DNA from: Numida meleagris
Taxonomy: Eukaryota > Chordata > Aves > Galliformes > Numididae
Direction: 5' to 3'
Assembly: GCF_002078875.1 (NCBI RefSeq)
Contig: NC_034410.1
Location: forward strand, 103,608,138 to 103,672,137
Length of the DNA: 64,000 nt
Translations under genes and position numbers: made by a program
Shown here: piece by piece, positions 1 to 11,063 of the stretch
How positions within the stretch are numbered: position 1 is the stretch's first letter
Layout: the number at the start of each line of letters is the position of its first letter
The notes under the pieces: model-generated
What the model was told of the DNA's origin: nothing
Databases searched by the model: none
Seen by the model: the letters and a program-made list of their open reading frames with translations, nothing else

Positions 1-2101
1 CAGAGCAGTATAAATCATTGTTATATCAAGAAGTTATTTACATACCATCTTTTGGTTTATGAGTAAGTACCTGTATTATTGAAGGAACACAAAACAATGA
101 TTATTAGTCCAATTTTTTGATTATAGTAAATTTTTCTAAAACTGCAGTACTGGTATCTAATCTGAAATGAAATGAGACTGCTTCAGTAAGGGAAGCTATG
201 TTGATGTGCTCTAGCTGTAAAGGAGCAATGCCATATTTTATCAGTTAAGAAACTTCATGTACAATAGCATACAAAATATGGTGCATAAACAAAAGAAAAA
301 ATGTCTCACTTCTTTCAGTTATTTACATATATAAATGGAAGACTAGGAAACCAGGATTCCACACGGATTTGTGAAAATCCAAATGCCTATGCATTCCCGA
401 AACAATGAATTAATTAAAATTATTTTGTTTGGTTCTGTGGGATAATCATATTCTTTGGTTGAAAAGTCAATGAAAGATAATTCAATGAATTTAATTGTTA
501 GGAACAGACTTAATATATTTTAAGATTCCCAAATATGGGTAATGAGAGTTTAAATAACCCTGGATATTGCTTAAAAAATGTTGAATGCTGCTTACATTTT
601 CTCTGCACATTGGTGAATTTAAAACCTTGCCATGAGACTACCCTTTCTTAGAGGTAAGCAATAACTAACATCTAGTTAGTTTTAAACTCTCCGTATCACA
701 GTTAAAAACAGGCTAAAAAGAAAAAAACCCAGCACCAGCGATCCAAACACTGCCCCTTTTCTATGTCATATGATATTGCTGAGTTGCACGTAGTTTATGA
801 TTGCATTGGTTCTATTAGTATATGGAGATAAGAGTGAAAATTATTGTCTATATGATGGCCTGAGATGTGACCCTGTAGCTCTCTTCAGTTTCATGGAAGA
901 CATTGCATTGCTCTTCTATGCAAGCAGCTGGTAAATATCAATTGCAAAAAAAGAGCTCAGAATTTTTCCCTATCAGCCTAGTGCAGATTTTATATTGGGA
1001 AATATCTTGAGGATATTAGATATGGACATAAAAAGCAATAAAAGTTTGCTATGTTGGTTATACTACAGTGCATTAAAATCCCATGTGTCCAGCAGACCAG
1101 AGGATGATGTGGACACAATAGTGACCCAGTTTTCACCCACATTCCCAGAGAGATAATGGAAAGGACAAGAAATGCTGTCTGAATAGGCTAGAAATAATGT
1201 AATGAAACATAAGACTTTAAAAAGTACAATGAACTAAATGTGAACACATTTCAGACAAGATTATGGTCATAAGGTTCTCATTCATGGTTAAATGTATACA
1301 CCAAAGCTTGACAAATGCTCAGCTGAGTAATGCAATATATGATATAGCTAATCTTTCCTTTTAGGGTATGGAAGGATGCAGGTATTTATCTTCCAGTGAT
1401 GTTTGGTATTATCACAAATAGTTCCTGATATGTATGTAGAATGAATGGAAGCACAACGTGTAAATGAAAATATTAACTTGTTTCAAAACTCAAAAAAGGC
1501 CTGCTTTCATTTTAGCTGATCTGATTAGCCCATTTGTAATAATAATAATGCCTTATTATGTGACTTCTTTGAAGTTCTTTGATGGATATCTGATCCTAAA
1601 AACAATGCCAAGTTCTGTGTACTTAAACCTGTCTGCTATGGGCTTTTATACTCATCGTAACCATTTCCCTGGAGATATTCATTGCTCTGGATTCCCTCCT
1701 ATGAGGAAGATACACCTCCTCCTCTGAGCTTCCTTCAGTCTCTGAAGACTCCCTTACACTATAGCTTCCTTCCTGAGGAGCAGCACTTTCCTCTTGGGAA
1801 GAGCAAGGATTGGCTTCCAAAATGAATGGGAAGTTTAAATGAAAAACAATGCTTACTTCAGGAAGACTCCTGTTGGCTTAGTGCCTGGGCTTCCTAGCAG
1901 TTGATTCCTGAGGCATAAGACTCCAGCATTCATAGGTGGTGCTGAAGGAAAACTTCAAGTCAGACTTGTGATGAGTCTCATTTACTTCTGGGCTGAGTGC
2001 TGAAGAGAGAAGAATCTGTACAGTTTGTGGCGAGAATATATATATATTTTTTCCATTATAGGTTATCCATCGTTATGGATGGTCACAAGGTGTTTTTAAA
2101 A
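1..2101. other. Unassigned AT-rich non-coding DNA
   Basis: I recognise no exon, RNA gene or transposon here. Open frames are short (87 codons at most) and lack family motifs. An acidic, serine-rich frame on the minus strand at 1623-1820 is the only one with a non-random look, and it has no initiation context, splice context or recognisable homology. The stretch ends at the hAT element starting at 2110. Confidence 0.6.
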
Positions 2102-2324
2102 GGTTATGACATGCATGTCCAACCTGCGGGCTGTAGGCTGCATGCAGCCTGGCACAGCTGGCACTGCAGCCCTGCCACTGCGCCACGCCACCCACAGCCA
2201 CTGTGGCTCTGCCCCACTGAGTGGTCCGGCCCAAGAGAGCACCCACCAGTCAGCAGCAGCCTAACTTCACTGTGCTTTTAATGCTGTCTGAGCTGGAACC
2301 AGGGCATGGGGAGGGTGCAGTGCA

Positions 2325-2863
2325 GTGCCAGCTCAAGTTATGGCAAATAATTGTACGTGTTTTGATTCACTGGCTAAACAGAGTCCTGCAAACATCAAAA
2401 AATATGCAACGCTGCTTTCTGTTTTGATAAAAGAATTTGAGAACAGGTTTCAAGATTGCCAAAAAAAAAATCATAATTTTTTTTTGGTATATTTGCACCT
2501 CCATTTTCAGTCAATGTAAATACATTACCTGGGAATTTTCAAATGGAGTGTACAGAGTTGCAATCAGGCACTCAACTTGAAAATCTGACCGTGTCTCTTT
2601 ACTTTTATAAGCCGTCTCCTACCAGAGAAAAACATTCCTCATTTCACACTCATGCTTTATTCATGTCATTGTTTAGAAGCAGTATGTACATTTGTGAACA
2701 ACTGTTTTCAAGGATGAAGCACAGGAAGAGTAAAATTTCATCAAAAATCTCTGATGAACACCTTGAAAACTCTCTAAGAATTGCAGCCATTGACATCAAA
2801 ACAGATATTGTTGCATTAGTTTCAAAGAAACAGTCATATATTTCACTCATTCTGCGTTTCTGA
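2325..2863 (+). pseudogene. hAT-Charlie transposase C-terminal relic
   Basis: Two open pieces in different frames (2325-2516 and 2543-2860) translate to the end of a hAT transposase of the kind also domesticated in GTF2IRD2/ZBED-like proteins. The second piece contains a recognisable hAT dimerisation segment with YICEQLFSRMKH (about 2689-2724), followed by ISDEHLENSLRIA and a VSKK end. The frame break falls near runs of A (about 2461-2470) and T (about 2478-2486), which are prone to slippage. The zinc-finger BED domain and the catalytic DDE core are absent. It is non-functional and has no host promoter or intron signals. Family assignment comes from motif recognition, not from a search. Confidence 0.78.
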
Positions 2864-2949
2864 AGCTCTCTTATTTTTTTAATAAAAAATATTAAAGATT
2901 AAAATAAGTGTTGTTATTTACATATATGAACTATATTATATGCTTTATA

Positions 2950-3496
2950 TGCTGCTCTGAAAGTAATGCCTTCTGTTTTATTATATTGGCCCACAACATC
3001 AGAGGTGGGTGTTTGTAATATGGCAATAGACTTTGAAACTTTCTACCAATATCCCATTACACTTTGTTGCTGTGTGACAGATGGCAGCACAGGGGCAATC
3101 TGAAAAAAATGGTGTCTGACATGGAAGTATGGATGAAACAAAGATATGTCATTGAAATCCTCCATGAAAAGAAATGGCACCCACTGACATTCATTGATGC
3201 TTGCTGCATGTTTGTGGAGACCAAACAGTGGATGTGAGCACAGTGAGGTGGTGGGTGGTGTGTTTCAGCAGTGGCAACAGTGACTGTGGGTCACCTCCAC
3301 AGGTGCAGGTTTTGATGAGCGTGGCATGCAGCTCTTGTTCATCACTGGCAGAAATGAATAGCTAATGGTGGTGACTATGTTGAAAGAGAAGTGTTTTGTA
3401 GCTGAGATTTTGCTCTGCTGAATAGTGTTAATATGCTCTTTGTATCTGTTGCAATTTCCATGGAAATAAATAGGAGGCATTACATTTAGAGCGACC
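2950..3496 (+). mobile_element. Internally deleted GalluHop-type mariner, nested in hAT
   Basis: The element is bounded by TA dinucleotides (2948-2949 and 3497-3498), the mariner target duplication. The left TIR reads TGCTGCTCTGAAAGTAATGC and the right TIR, on the minus strand, GGTCGCTCTAAATGTAATGC. At 547 bp it is about half the length of a full mariner. The plus strand retains part of the N-terminal helix-turn-helix region of the transposase (around 3115-3290: M-V-MKQR-VIE, TFID), and then jumps to the 3' non-coding end. The catalytic D,D34D core is missing. From 3048 onward it is essentially identical to the inverted copy at 9691-10139, while its first roughly 98 bp are clearly diverged from that copy. 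Confidence 0.88.
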
Positions 3497-3577
3497 TATG
3501 TGTACGCGGCCCAAGACAGTTCCAATTTACTCATTGCAGCCCAGCCAAGCCAAGAGGTTGGAGACCTTAATCAAGAT
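3048..3577 (+). repeat. 530-bp near-identical inverted repeat, arm 1
   Basis: This covers most of the nested mariner plus the outer 3' end of the host hAT. Read in reverse complement it matches 9610-10139 base for base, except at 3568 (T here; the partner base at 9619 is G where a complement A would be expected). Both arms are 530 bp with no gaps. I compared all lines by eye. Identity drops abruptly at both ends: before 3048 the two mariners are only about 65-75% alike, and after 3577 the flanks are unrelated. Confidence 0.9.
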
Positions 3578-3598
3578 GTTGGAGGGTTATGGCATTAA

Positions 3599-6500
3599 AA
3601 AAAATCTATTTATCTATGCCTATTAAAAGACAGAATATTTTAAGATTAAGTAGCACAATTCAAAGCCTTTTAGAAGATCTTCCTAGTTTAAAAATAAATA
3701 ATTATATACTTCTTAGTTAGATTGCCTGGAAGAAATGTTCTCAAAATTTTAAGGAACTCTTTGTCATCGCTTGACTACACTGAAAGTTTCATTTATACAT
3801 GGAAACATATAAACAAAAAAGTACCTACAAATGTTTTGTAAATAAAACAATTAAAAATTATATATCTGGAATGAAAATTGTATCAACAGAGACACAAGCC
3901 TGGCACAGTATTTGTGAAGTCTCTGCAAGCACAAATACATCAGGAATTCATGATACAGCCTCATATTTCAATAGGACACCAATTAAAGTGTACGAGCTAT
4001 GAAGCACTTTTGTTATTTCACTCTGAAACATTTTTTGTGTGATTTTAGTACCCATGAAAGATACAAGAATGACAGCTCTGGAGAATGAAGGTTTCAGTTC
4101 ATCCATATAATGGGAAAAAGCAGGCAAAAAGAGTGAATTTTCTCAGCACAATTCTGGAAGGAAACTTCTAAGGGTTGGAGCGAAGTCATGTATTTTGACC
4201 TTTAGTAGATAATCTGAAGAAACAATATAGGCTCTCTGAGTCCAAACAATCAGATTTTCTAAACAAATTCTGCATGCAAAACCAGTTAAATGTGTTCACT
4301 GTTGCTTTGGCTGATTTTGAAATAGGACGAAGTTAGCCCTGGTAGAGTGTTCATAAGTAACAAAAATGGATATTATATTATTTTCTTATACACTATAATG
4401 CTTGTTTTCATGCTCCATCAGCTTTTAGCCTCTCTGTTTACACTGCTACAGAGATATCCATTAGTGTCAAAGGAGTTTGTTTTTTTCTAGATATTTCCAG
4501 AAGCAGCCACCTTTACACCAACTCCAAAAGCATTGTAGTTGAAATACAACTACTGAACTGTAATGGTGATACAGCAAGGCAATAGGAACTGAGCAGCAAT
4601 TACATTGTCAATAAAAGTCCATGCCATCAGTTTAGAGACTTTTTAGCTGTTTTGGTAACACAATCACAGGAAGCTAGTTCATTAAGCAAGAGGATTTGTT
4701 GTTGTTGTTTTTGCTTATTTGTTTTCTTTTCCTTCTTTTCTTTTTCTCTTTTTCTTTTGTGATTTAAATAAGCAGCAGGCAGAGAGTGCTGCTGATGACC
4801 AGAACACAGTCTGGTCTCAGTTCTGTATCATATGTGCACTTATCTAATCGTACTGAGGACAGAAAGAGATAGGTACCATTTAAGTGGAGTCTGTTCTTTT
4901 CAACACAACAATTACCATTGTTTACACTTAATTCAAAGTTTTAATCGAGAGTGTTAATAGCTAGAATGCAACCTATTGTACCCTGGAGAACCTCAGATGC
5001 ATTATAAGACATGAACTTCACTCTTAGTACGGTTTTGCAAACAAGACTCTGCAAAAATTAATGGCCAAGTGCTGCAATGGCTCTATGTTTTCAGTACAAT
5101 ATGCTTCAGGGTACACTGACATTTGCCGATTAACAACTAATCACCCTGAAACACCCTAGTTTGGAAAGAAAAGAGAAGGATGACAGCACTTTCACAGTAC
5201 AGATGTTGGAGAACCCTTTAGTCATCCATATTACTCCGAATTATCAGCGATATGGAAGGGTGGGTTTATTCTGATCCACTTTCTAATGGGTATTTTACTG
5301 GACTCATATTTTCCTCCACAAATTCTCGAAAGACAATCCAGTCCCCCTTTCATCATCCTGTTTTGTAATCAATAGCCTTGTGTTTCATTATTTAGGATTC
5401 AGGCATCTCCAGACAGTATTGCTATAAATCTGGATGTGTGACAGAATCTTAAATGAATTGTGATAAATTTTAAGTGGCTGTATTCTGGCACTGGTGAAGA
5501 AAGTCAGAGAGCATATAAAATGCAATGGAAAATGCTAAACAAAATGGTTGTAATAACTGAAATCAGAGGTCTGATTAAAGAATAGATATACTTGTTTATG
5601 CTGTTGAATTTTAGTTTCCTAGTCCAAGGAAGGGAAATGCAGTATGGATGGATAGAAATATTTATATTTTGTCTGAATAACAATGCGCTGTCTTGCATCA
5701 CACTGGATTAGTTGCAATAGCCTTCTTTCCTTCCTTTCTGGGGGTTAGACTTTGCGGTCCAGGAAGGCTTTTGCAGTCTGGTGTTTCTACACTTCTTTCA
5801 TCTTTTCTATAAGGAGAACAAAGACTATTTTCATGTTAAATAAACTAGTAATACATAAACTTAAAACAGGGATCTTTATTTAAGCAGTTGTATAAAACTG
5901 GACTTTTAAAAATTAAGTTCTGAAGAGCTTTAGTGTTTTTTTTTTTTTTTTGACATAGATCTTTTGGTATGCAGCATGTGATTTAGATGCACAAGTTTCA
6001 AGACTAAGATGATAAGTGTGTGTGGCAGGCTGCATAAACATATCTTTAGCTTTAAACACCTGAGTAGTCAGTCTGCTTTCAAGACATTTGCCTAAGATTA
6101 AGGCTATGCTTATGTGTAATACACATGCACTTTGTTAGAACAGGGTGTGGGGGTCCGTTTCACAAGAATGGATGTAACCTGCATCAGTCACAAAGATGAC
6201 ACATCATTCGCTTCAAAATAATGTATTTGGTGCTTTCTATGAAATGTTTATGGCATTTCTTGCCCTGGAGTATTTGCTTCTGCTTTCCCACTCACCTGAT
6301 AAGTTCCAGTGCCTGAGGCCCACCGTCTGTCAAACCCATTATTTGGAAATGTCACTGGAGCAATGAAATAAGAAAGAGGTGAGAAGCTGACATACGAGGC
6401 TTAGCATACAGCAAAGCTCCATTGCTCATGAGTGATCTGTGATAGGAATCTAACAGCAGGACCTCTGTTTTCAGTTGGGTTGGATCAGTCAATCTGCAGT

Positions 6501-9409
6501 TCACATGGAAATGATAAGCTCATAATTTCAGATTTGTGAATATGACAATATATTTTATTGTATCCATCATACCATATAAAGATTTGGGTTTGATTCACCA
6601 CATCTTTATATATCTTCTAACCCAGCACAGCTCTGTGAATTTCAGTGTACTGGTCTTATTTCAGATTTGAGTACCACTCTGTTACACCATCTTTATGCTA
6701 ATGAATTGGACCCTAATTCTGAAATGATGTCTGCCATCTTTTCATTGTACTGTACATCACCCAGCTGCTCATGTACTTGCTGTGTAATTTATGCCTTGCA
6801 GGTGTCAGTAACTCCTCATCAAAAAACAGAAATATACTTGGATGTATTTGGTAATTACTGTGTTACTAACAAGGTAATTGCACTCTTATTTCTGTCTACA
6901 AATTACATGGTAGTCACACTCAGAATTACCATTAAAGACATTTTCAGTAGGTGCCAGTGAATAAATGCTCTGTAATTACAATATAATTACATGCTTATTA
7001 CTGTGTGGTAGAATAAAGAACTACTTGATTTTGTACACTTTGTGACATTGTCATAGCAGCCAAAGGTCCATGGACATAATTCACATGAACATTGTGCCAA
7101 CTCAACAAATTATTTGAAAGTTTCTCTCTTTGAGACTACAAAATGGCCATCTCTGCAGAGGTGGTACCCCTCCTTCAGTAAGCAGTTCAACCTGCTAGAA
7201 AAGCCTCATTCAGTTAAGGTAAAGCCTGCCATGGTTTCCAAAGGTCATTGCGACTTCTCTGCTTTAAACTGACAAGAACAGTGTCCTCAGGTGGAGTGAG
7301 AACAAGAATTTGCACAGAGCTTCCACCAAGAAAATTCTATCCCAAAGCTCCAAATAACTGCAACACTTTCCCATCAACAGTGATGAGCTCTCATTCAGTG
7401 GCTGACTCTAAGCTGCCCTACCATAGCCTGCTTTGCCATGAATTTTAGAGTTTAACTGCTATAAAGTAGCACCTGCCATGTGTTCCAGGGTTTCAGAAGA
7501 AAGCGTAAGGCTTCACAACTTCTAATAAATTACAACAGACGAAACTCTGAGTTCTAAAACTGTAGAAAGAGTCGTATTTAGAATCGTAGTTAACTGTGGA
7601 TGAAAAGTGAGAAGGTTCATCCTTACCCTGTTTATAAGCAGTGGAGAATGGCAGAATATTCAAAAAGTTGATCTGGTTTCAGAGAATCAGAACACTTAGG
7701 AACTCAACAGAACCAATCTAAACATCATGCCAAAATTACAGTCTGCTCCAGATCTCATGGAGAAAAGTCCTTCACTGGCTTGTGCTAAGTTTCCCAAACA
7801 TTCTCAGAAGGGAGTATTCTCACTGAGTCTGGCCTAGGGGGTCTACATGCTTTTAGCTATCGAATCACCTTACCAAGAACTGTGACCTGGCTTCAGATAT
7901 CACAGAGATAGGTGATCATGATTAAATTCTTTACTGTAAGATTTTAGAGTCTGTTTTATTGCAAATACAGTAGGCAAATTAAATGAGATTCAGTTAATCA
8001 CTAAGATTTGGATGGCCTGAGTTCTGCAGAGTGTTAATCACAGTTTAAACAAATAGGTAGAATTTTCAACCATTTAGACCATGCTGTGCCATTCAACAGG
8101 CTTTTAAAATGAGTTAAATTCTTCCTGTGATTCTGAATGGAAAAGCAAAACAAACTAAAACCAGGCACTGGAGAAACTCGATCTGTGTTTTGACTTCTAA
8201 GTTGTAAAAAACCTTTCTGTTTGCTAGTTTGTTATCCTCCCTAGTGGCAATGCTTATTCACATACCTTGCCACTTTCAATAATGCACTGATTTGCAGATA
8301 ATGGAAAAAATATTTTCCATCTCAAATTTCAACCTGAATCTGATCTTTTATGCCAGCAGAAGGAGAAATGATTGAATGTAATAGATGTAAAAAATTCAGC
8401 TAATCATGAGTATTGAAAGAAGAGAAATACCTTCAGTTAACATTCAGTTACGTTTTGATAAATTCTTTCTAGTTGTCCACTCTGCTTATGTTTTCCTCCC
8501 TCAATGATAGTTTATATCTTCCTCACAAATTTCCTTATTAATAGGAGAAGTTGAAATTCAAAGAGCAGTCAACAGTTACTCTGAGCAGTGTCACTAAGCC
8601 AGCTTTCTTTTTCTCATACTTCTTTGATTTGAGTTCATTTAAATCTAACTTGAAGGGCTGGCAAAATAACAGTAGACTAATGTAATGGATTTCTTTGTGT
8701 TTAAGTAATAATACATTTTGTTTGAGGCCAGAATTTTCAAAATGATTTAGCATGCATGACATATTGGCAGTCTTTGTTTTCAGAGGATTCCTTCTTAATC
8801 TAAAATATTGTAGTTTATTTTTGAAACAGAATTGCTAGGGTGGAGAACAAACTGCAGACCACTCAGAGGTATTGCAAATAATTCAAAGGGAAATGTAGTG
8901 CTTGAAAGGGGTATAATTTGCGAAAAGACATTTGACAGCAGACAGAAGCACAAGACAGAACTACTGTCTCAGCTGAACTCCGTAGCACAGTAAAGCCTAA
9001 AGCATGTGTGTGCTGGGACTTAGAAATTAAAGATGTTATACTGAAATATTATTATAAGATTTGAATGATAGAGTAAAGAAGAAACTGCTGGACTCTCACA
9101 GTATTCTCAGAAGCCAACATCATATGGATAAAATGATACTTCCTTCATGGTCTTTGAGACATCTAGCATGATTTCACTGTAGTATAGCTATGCTTTCCAT
9201 AGTAATTCCAAATGGGAAGTTTTAAATAACTGTCTTACTGGTGTTGGAAGCCATTTTATACCTCTTACTTATGATCCATCCAGCCCCTAAACCAAGATGA
9301 ATTTGCATCATGGATTATAAAGGCTTTGAAGGGTTAACTGGAAGCTCTGATTGCATAAACAAAAAAGAAGCACAGCTACTGGGGCTTCCCATGTTGGAGT
9401 TAGATCTCC
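3599..9409. other. Unassigned DNA between the two inverted hAT elements
   Basis: No gene or recognisable transposon is seen. The stretch contains a pyrimidine-rich block (about 4725-4760), a 16-base T run (5936-5951), a near-palindrome at 8301-8320, and a segment at about 6660-7000 dense in TAATTA-type motifs. It would be the spacer of any inversion mediated by the 530-bp arms. Confidence 0.55.
5936..5951. repeat. Poly-T run
   Basis: Sixteen consecutive T residues. No LINE or retropseudogene sequence is visible next to it, so it is treated as a simple repeat. Confidence 0.85.
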
Positions 9410-9490
9410 AGTGAGACTGTGATTCTCCAACCTTTTGGCTTGTTTGAGCTCAGTGAGTGAAAAGGAATAGTCTTGGGCCACAAATACATA

Positions 9491-9592
9491 GGTTGCTCTA
9501 AAAGTAATGCCTCCTATTTATTTCTATGGAAACTGCAACCGAAACAAAGAGCACAATAACACTATTCAGCAGAGCAAAATCTCAGCTACAAA
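9491..9592 (-). mobile_element. Mariner 3'-end fragment
   Basis: It begins right after a TA (9489-9490) with the TIR GGTTGCTCTAAAAGTAATGC. It matches the end of the full mariner at 9691 for about 100 bp, with scattered differences, and stops abruptly at 9592 in CAGCTACAAA. This appears to be the original 3' end of the mariner in this hAT copy, orphaned when a second copy was placed beside it. Confidence 0.82.
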
Positions 9593-9609
9593 GGTACAAG
9601 CTACAAGAT
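9593..9609. other. Junction filler between duplicated units
   Basis: Seventeen bases (GGTACAAGCTACAAGAT) separate the orphan mariner end from the 530-bp tract. They match neither parent in register, but they repeat the local words CTACAA and ACAAG. That pattern resembles templated filler at an end-joining junction. Confidence 0.55.
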
Positions 9610-10139
9610 ATCTTGATTGAGGTCTCCAACCTCTTGGCTTGGCTGGGCTGCAATGAGTAAATTGGAACTGTCTTGGGCCGCGTACACATAGGTCGCTCTA
9701 AATGTAATGCCTCCTATTTATTTCCATGGAAATTGCAACAGATACAAAGAGCATATTAACACTATTCAGCAGAGCAAAATCTCAGCTACAAAACACTTCT
9801 CTTTCAACATAGTCACCACCATTAGCTATTCATTTCTGCCAGTGATGAACAAGAGCTGCATGCCACGCTCATCAAAACCTGCACCTGTGGAGGTGACCCA
9901 CAGTCACTGTTGCCACTGCTGAAACACACCACCCACCACCTCACTGTGCTCACATCCACTGTTTGGTCTCCACAAACATGCAGCAAGCATCAATGAATGT
10001 CAGTGGGTGCCATTTCTTTTCATGGAGGATTTCAATGACATATCTTTGTTTCATCCATACTTCCATGTCAGACACCATTTTTTTCAGATTGCCCCTGTGC
10101 TGCCATCTGTCACACAGCAACAAAGTGTAATGGGATATT
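9610..10139 (-). repeat. 530-bp near-identical inverted repeat, arm 2
   Basis: Reverse complement of 3048-3577 with one mismatch (9619). It carries a second copy of the hAT 3' terminus (about 9617-9688) followed by the mariner from its 3' TIR inward. Within this locus it is in tandem with the older, diverged hAT end and mariner end at 9418-9592. At 10139/10140 it switches to diverged mariner sequence that belongs with the surrounding hAT copy. Confidence 0.9.
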
Positions 10140-10230
10140 AGTGGGAAGGTTCAATCTCTATTGCCAAACCACCAACATTTGCCTCTGACTCTTTGGACAA
10201 AGAGGAGGCATTACTTTTGGAGCAGCCTTG
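9691..10230 (-). mobile_element. GalluHop-type mariner, chimeric copy
   Basis: A mariner of 540 bp bounded by TA at 9689-9690 and 10231-10232. Its 3' TIR and most of its body (9691-10139) are identical to the copy at 3048-3496. Its remaining 5' end (10140-10230) differs from the other copy at many positions and has a different indel pattern. The sharp change inside one element shows that the copy is a mosaic. As in the first copy, only part of the N-terminal helix-turn-helix coding region remains and the catalytic domain is absent. Confidence 0.88.
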
Positions 10231-10359
10231 TAAAATATGCAACATAGTTAATATGTAAGTAATTAACATTTTATTTTTTATATTTTTACTGAAACTTAAA
10301 AAAAAAAAAGAGCAACAAAACCATAAAACTAGTGAGATACGTGACCCTTTTTTTTTGAA

Positions 10360-10800
10360 ACTAATGCATCGATATACGTTTTGACATCAGTGGTTGCAAT
10401 TCCTAGTGAGTTCTCGAGGTGTTCATCAGAGATTTTTGATGAAATGTTATCTGTGTTTCATCCTTGAAAACAGTTGTTCACAAATATATGTACTGCCAAA
10501 AGCGATGACGTGAATAAGGCATGGCTGTGAAGCGAGGGATATTTCTCTCTGCTAAGATAGGGCTTATTGAAGTCTGGTAAAGAGACATGGTCCGACTTCT
10601 GAGTTTAATATCTGATTGCAACTATATACAATCTATTTGAAAATTTGCAGGTAATGTATTTATATTGCCTGAAAATGGCCTCAGAAACATAGATTGATGA
10701 TTTTTTGGGCAGTATTTAAACCTATTCTCAAATTCCTTTATCAAAACAGAAAGCACAGCTGCATATTATTCTCTGTTCACAAAACTCTGTTCAGCCAGTG
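10360..10800 (-). pseudogene. hAT-Charlie transposase C-terminal relic, second copy
   Basis: The reverse complement aligns with 2340-2840, including the region encoding the hAT dimerisation segment (ISDEHLEN-like at about 10410-10440, upstream of the VSKK-like end). Stop codons and indels break the frame. It is about 80% alike at the DNA level to the 2325-2863 relic, so the two hAT copies are old relative to the 530-bp tract inside them. Confidence 0.72.
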
Positions 10801-11063
10801 TATCAAAGTGCATACAATCATTCTCCATAACTTGAGTTACCACTGCATTGCACCCTGTTCCCTGGTTTCAGCTGAGACAAAGTTAACAGCACATTGCCGT
10901 TCGGTTGTTGCTGAGCAATGGGTACATGCCCGGGTCCAGGCTGGGCCTCTTGGTGGGGCCCAGCTGCCACCATGATGGTGTGGGGCAGGGGGCAGCTGCA
11001 TTGCAATCTGTGCTGGGCTGTGTGCAGCCCATGGGCCCTGGGTTGGTCATGCTCGAGTAAGAA

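Larger units (their letters stand above)
2110..3570 (+). mobile_element. Degenerate hAT-Charlie DNA transposon with a nested mariner
   Basis: The left end (2110-2135) begins with a CATGCATGTCCAACC-type terminus followed by a GC-rich CTGCGGGC block. The right end reads, on the opposite strand, GGTCTCCAACCTCTTGGC (about 3550-3566), so the termini share the Charlie-like TCCAACCT core as inverted repeats. Between them are about 230 bp of GC-rich 5' sequence, a decayed stretch of transposase C-terminus (2325-2863), and a mariner inserted at 2950-3496. A full autonomous hAT would be much longer, so most of the transposase gene is missing. A near-perfect direct repeat, GGTTATGACAT at 2102-2112 and GGTTATGGCAT at 3585-3595, flanks the element and may be its target duplication, but it lies 14 bp outside the TIR as I place it. 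A homologous inverted copy lies at 9418-11055. Confidence 0.8.
9418..11055 (-). mobile_element. Second degenerate hAT-Charlie element, inverted relative to the first
   Basis: Read on the minus strand, it starts near 11055 with CGAGCATGACCAACC, followed by a GC-rich block like that of the 2110 copy. It continues through a decayed transposase C-terminus (about 10360-10800) and ends at 9418 with the 15-base terminus TGTGATTCTCCAACC on the plus strand. Eight bases outside each end, AGTGAGAC (9410-9417) and AGTAAGAA (11056-11063), match at six positions, consistent with an aged 8-bp hAT target duplication. In the transposase region it is roughly 80% alike to the 2110-3570 element. It contains nested mariner sequence at the same point as the first copy, plus an extra hAT-end/mariner unit. 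Frameshifts leave no long transposase frame. Confidence 0.8.

Noticed and set aside
1623..1820. Acidic, serine-rich 65-codon frame on the minus strand
   Set aside because: No recognisable family, start context or splice signals. Overlaps an equally long frame on the other strand.
3265..3480. Identical 71-codon open frames at 3265-3480 (minus) and 9707-9922 (plus)
   Set aside because: Both lie in the 3' non-coding end of the mariner, read antisense. Their identity reflects the 530-bp DNA repeat, not protein conservation.
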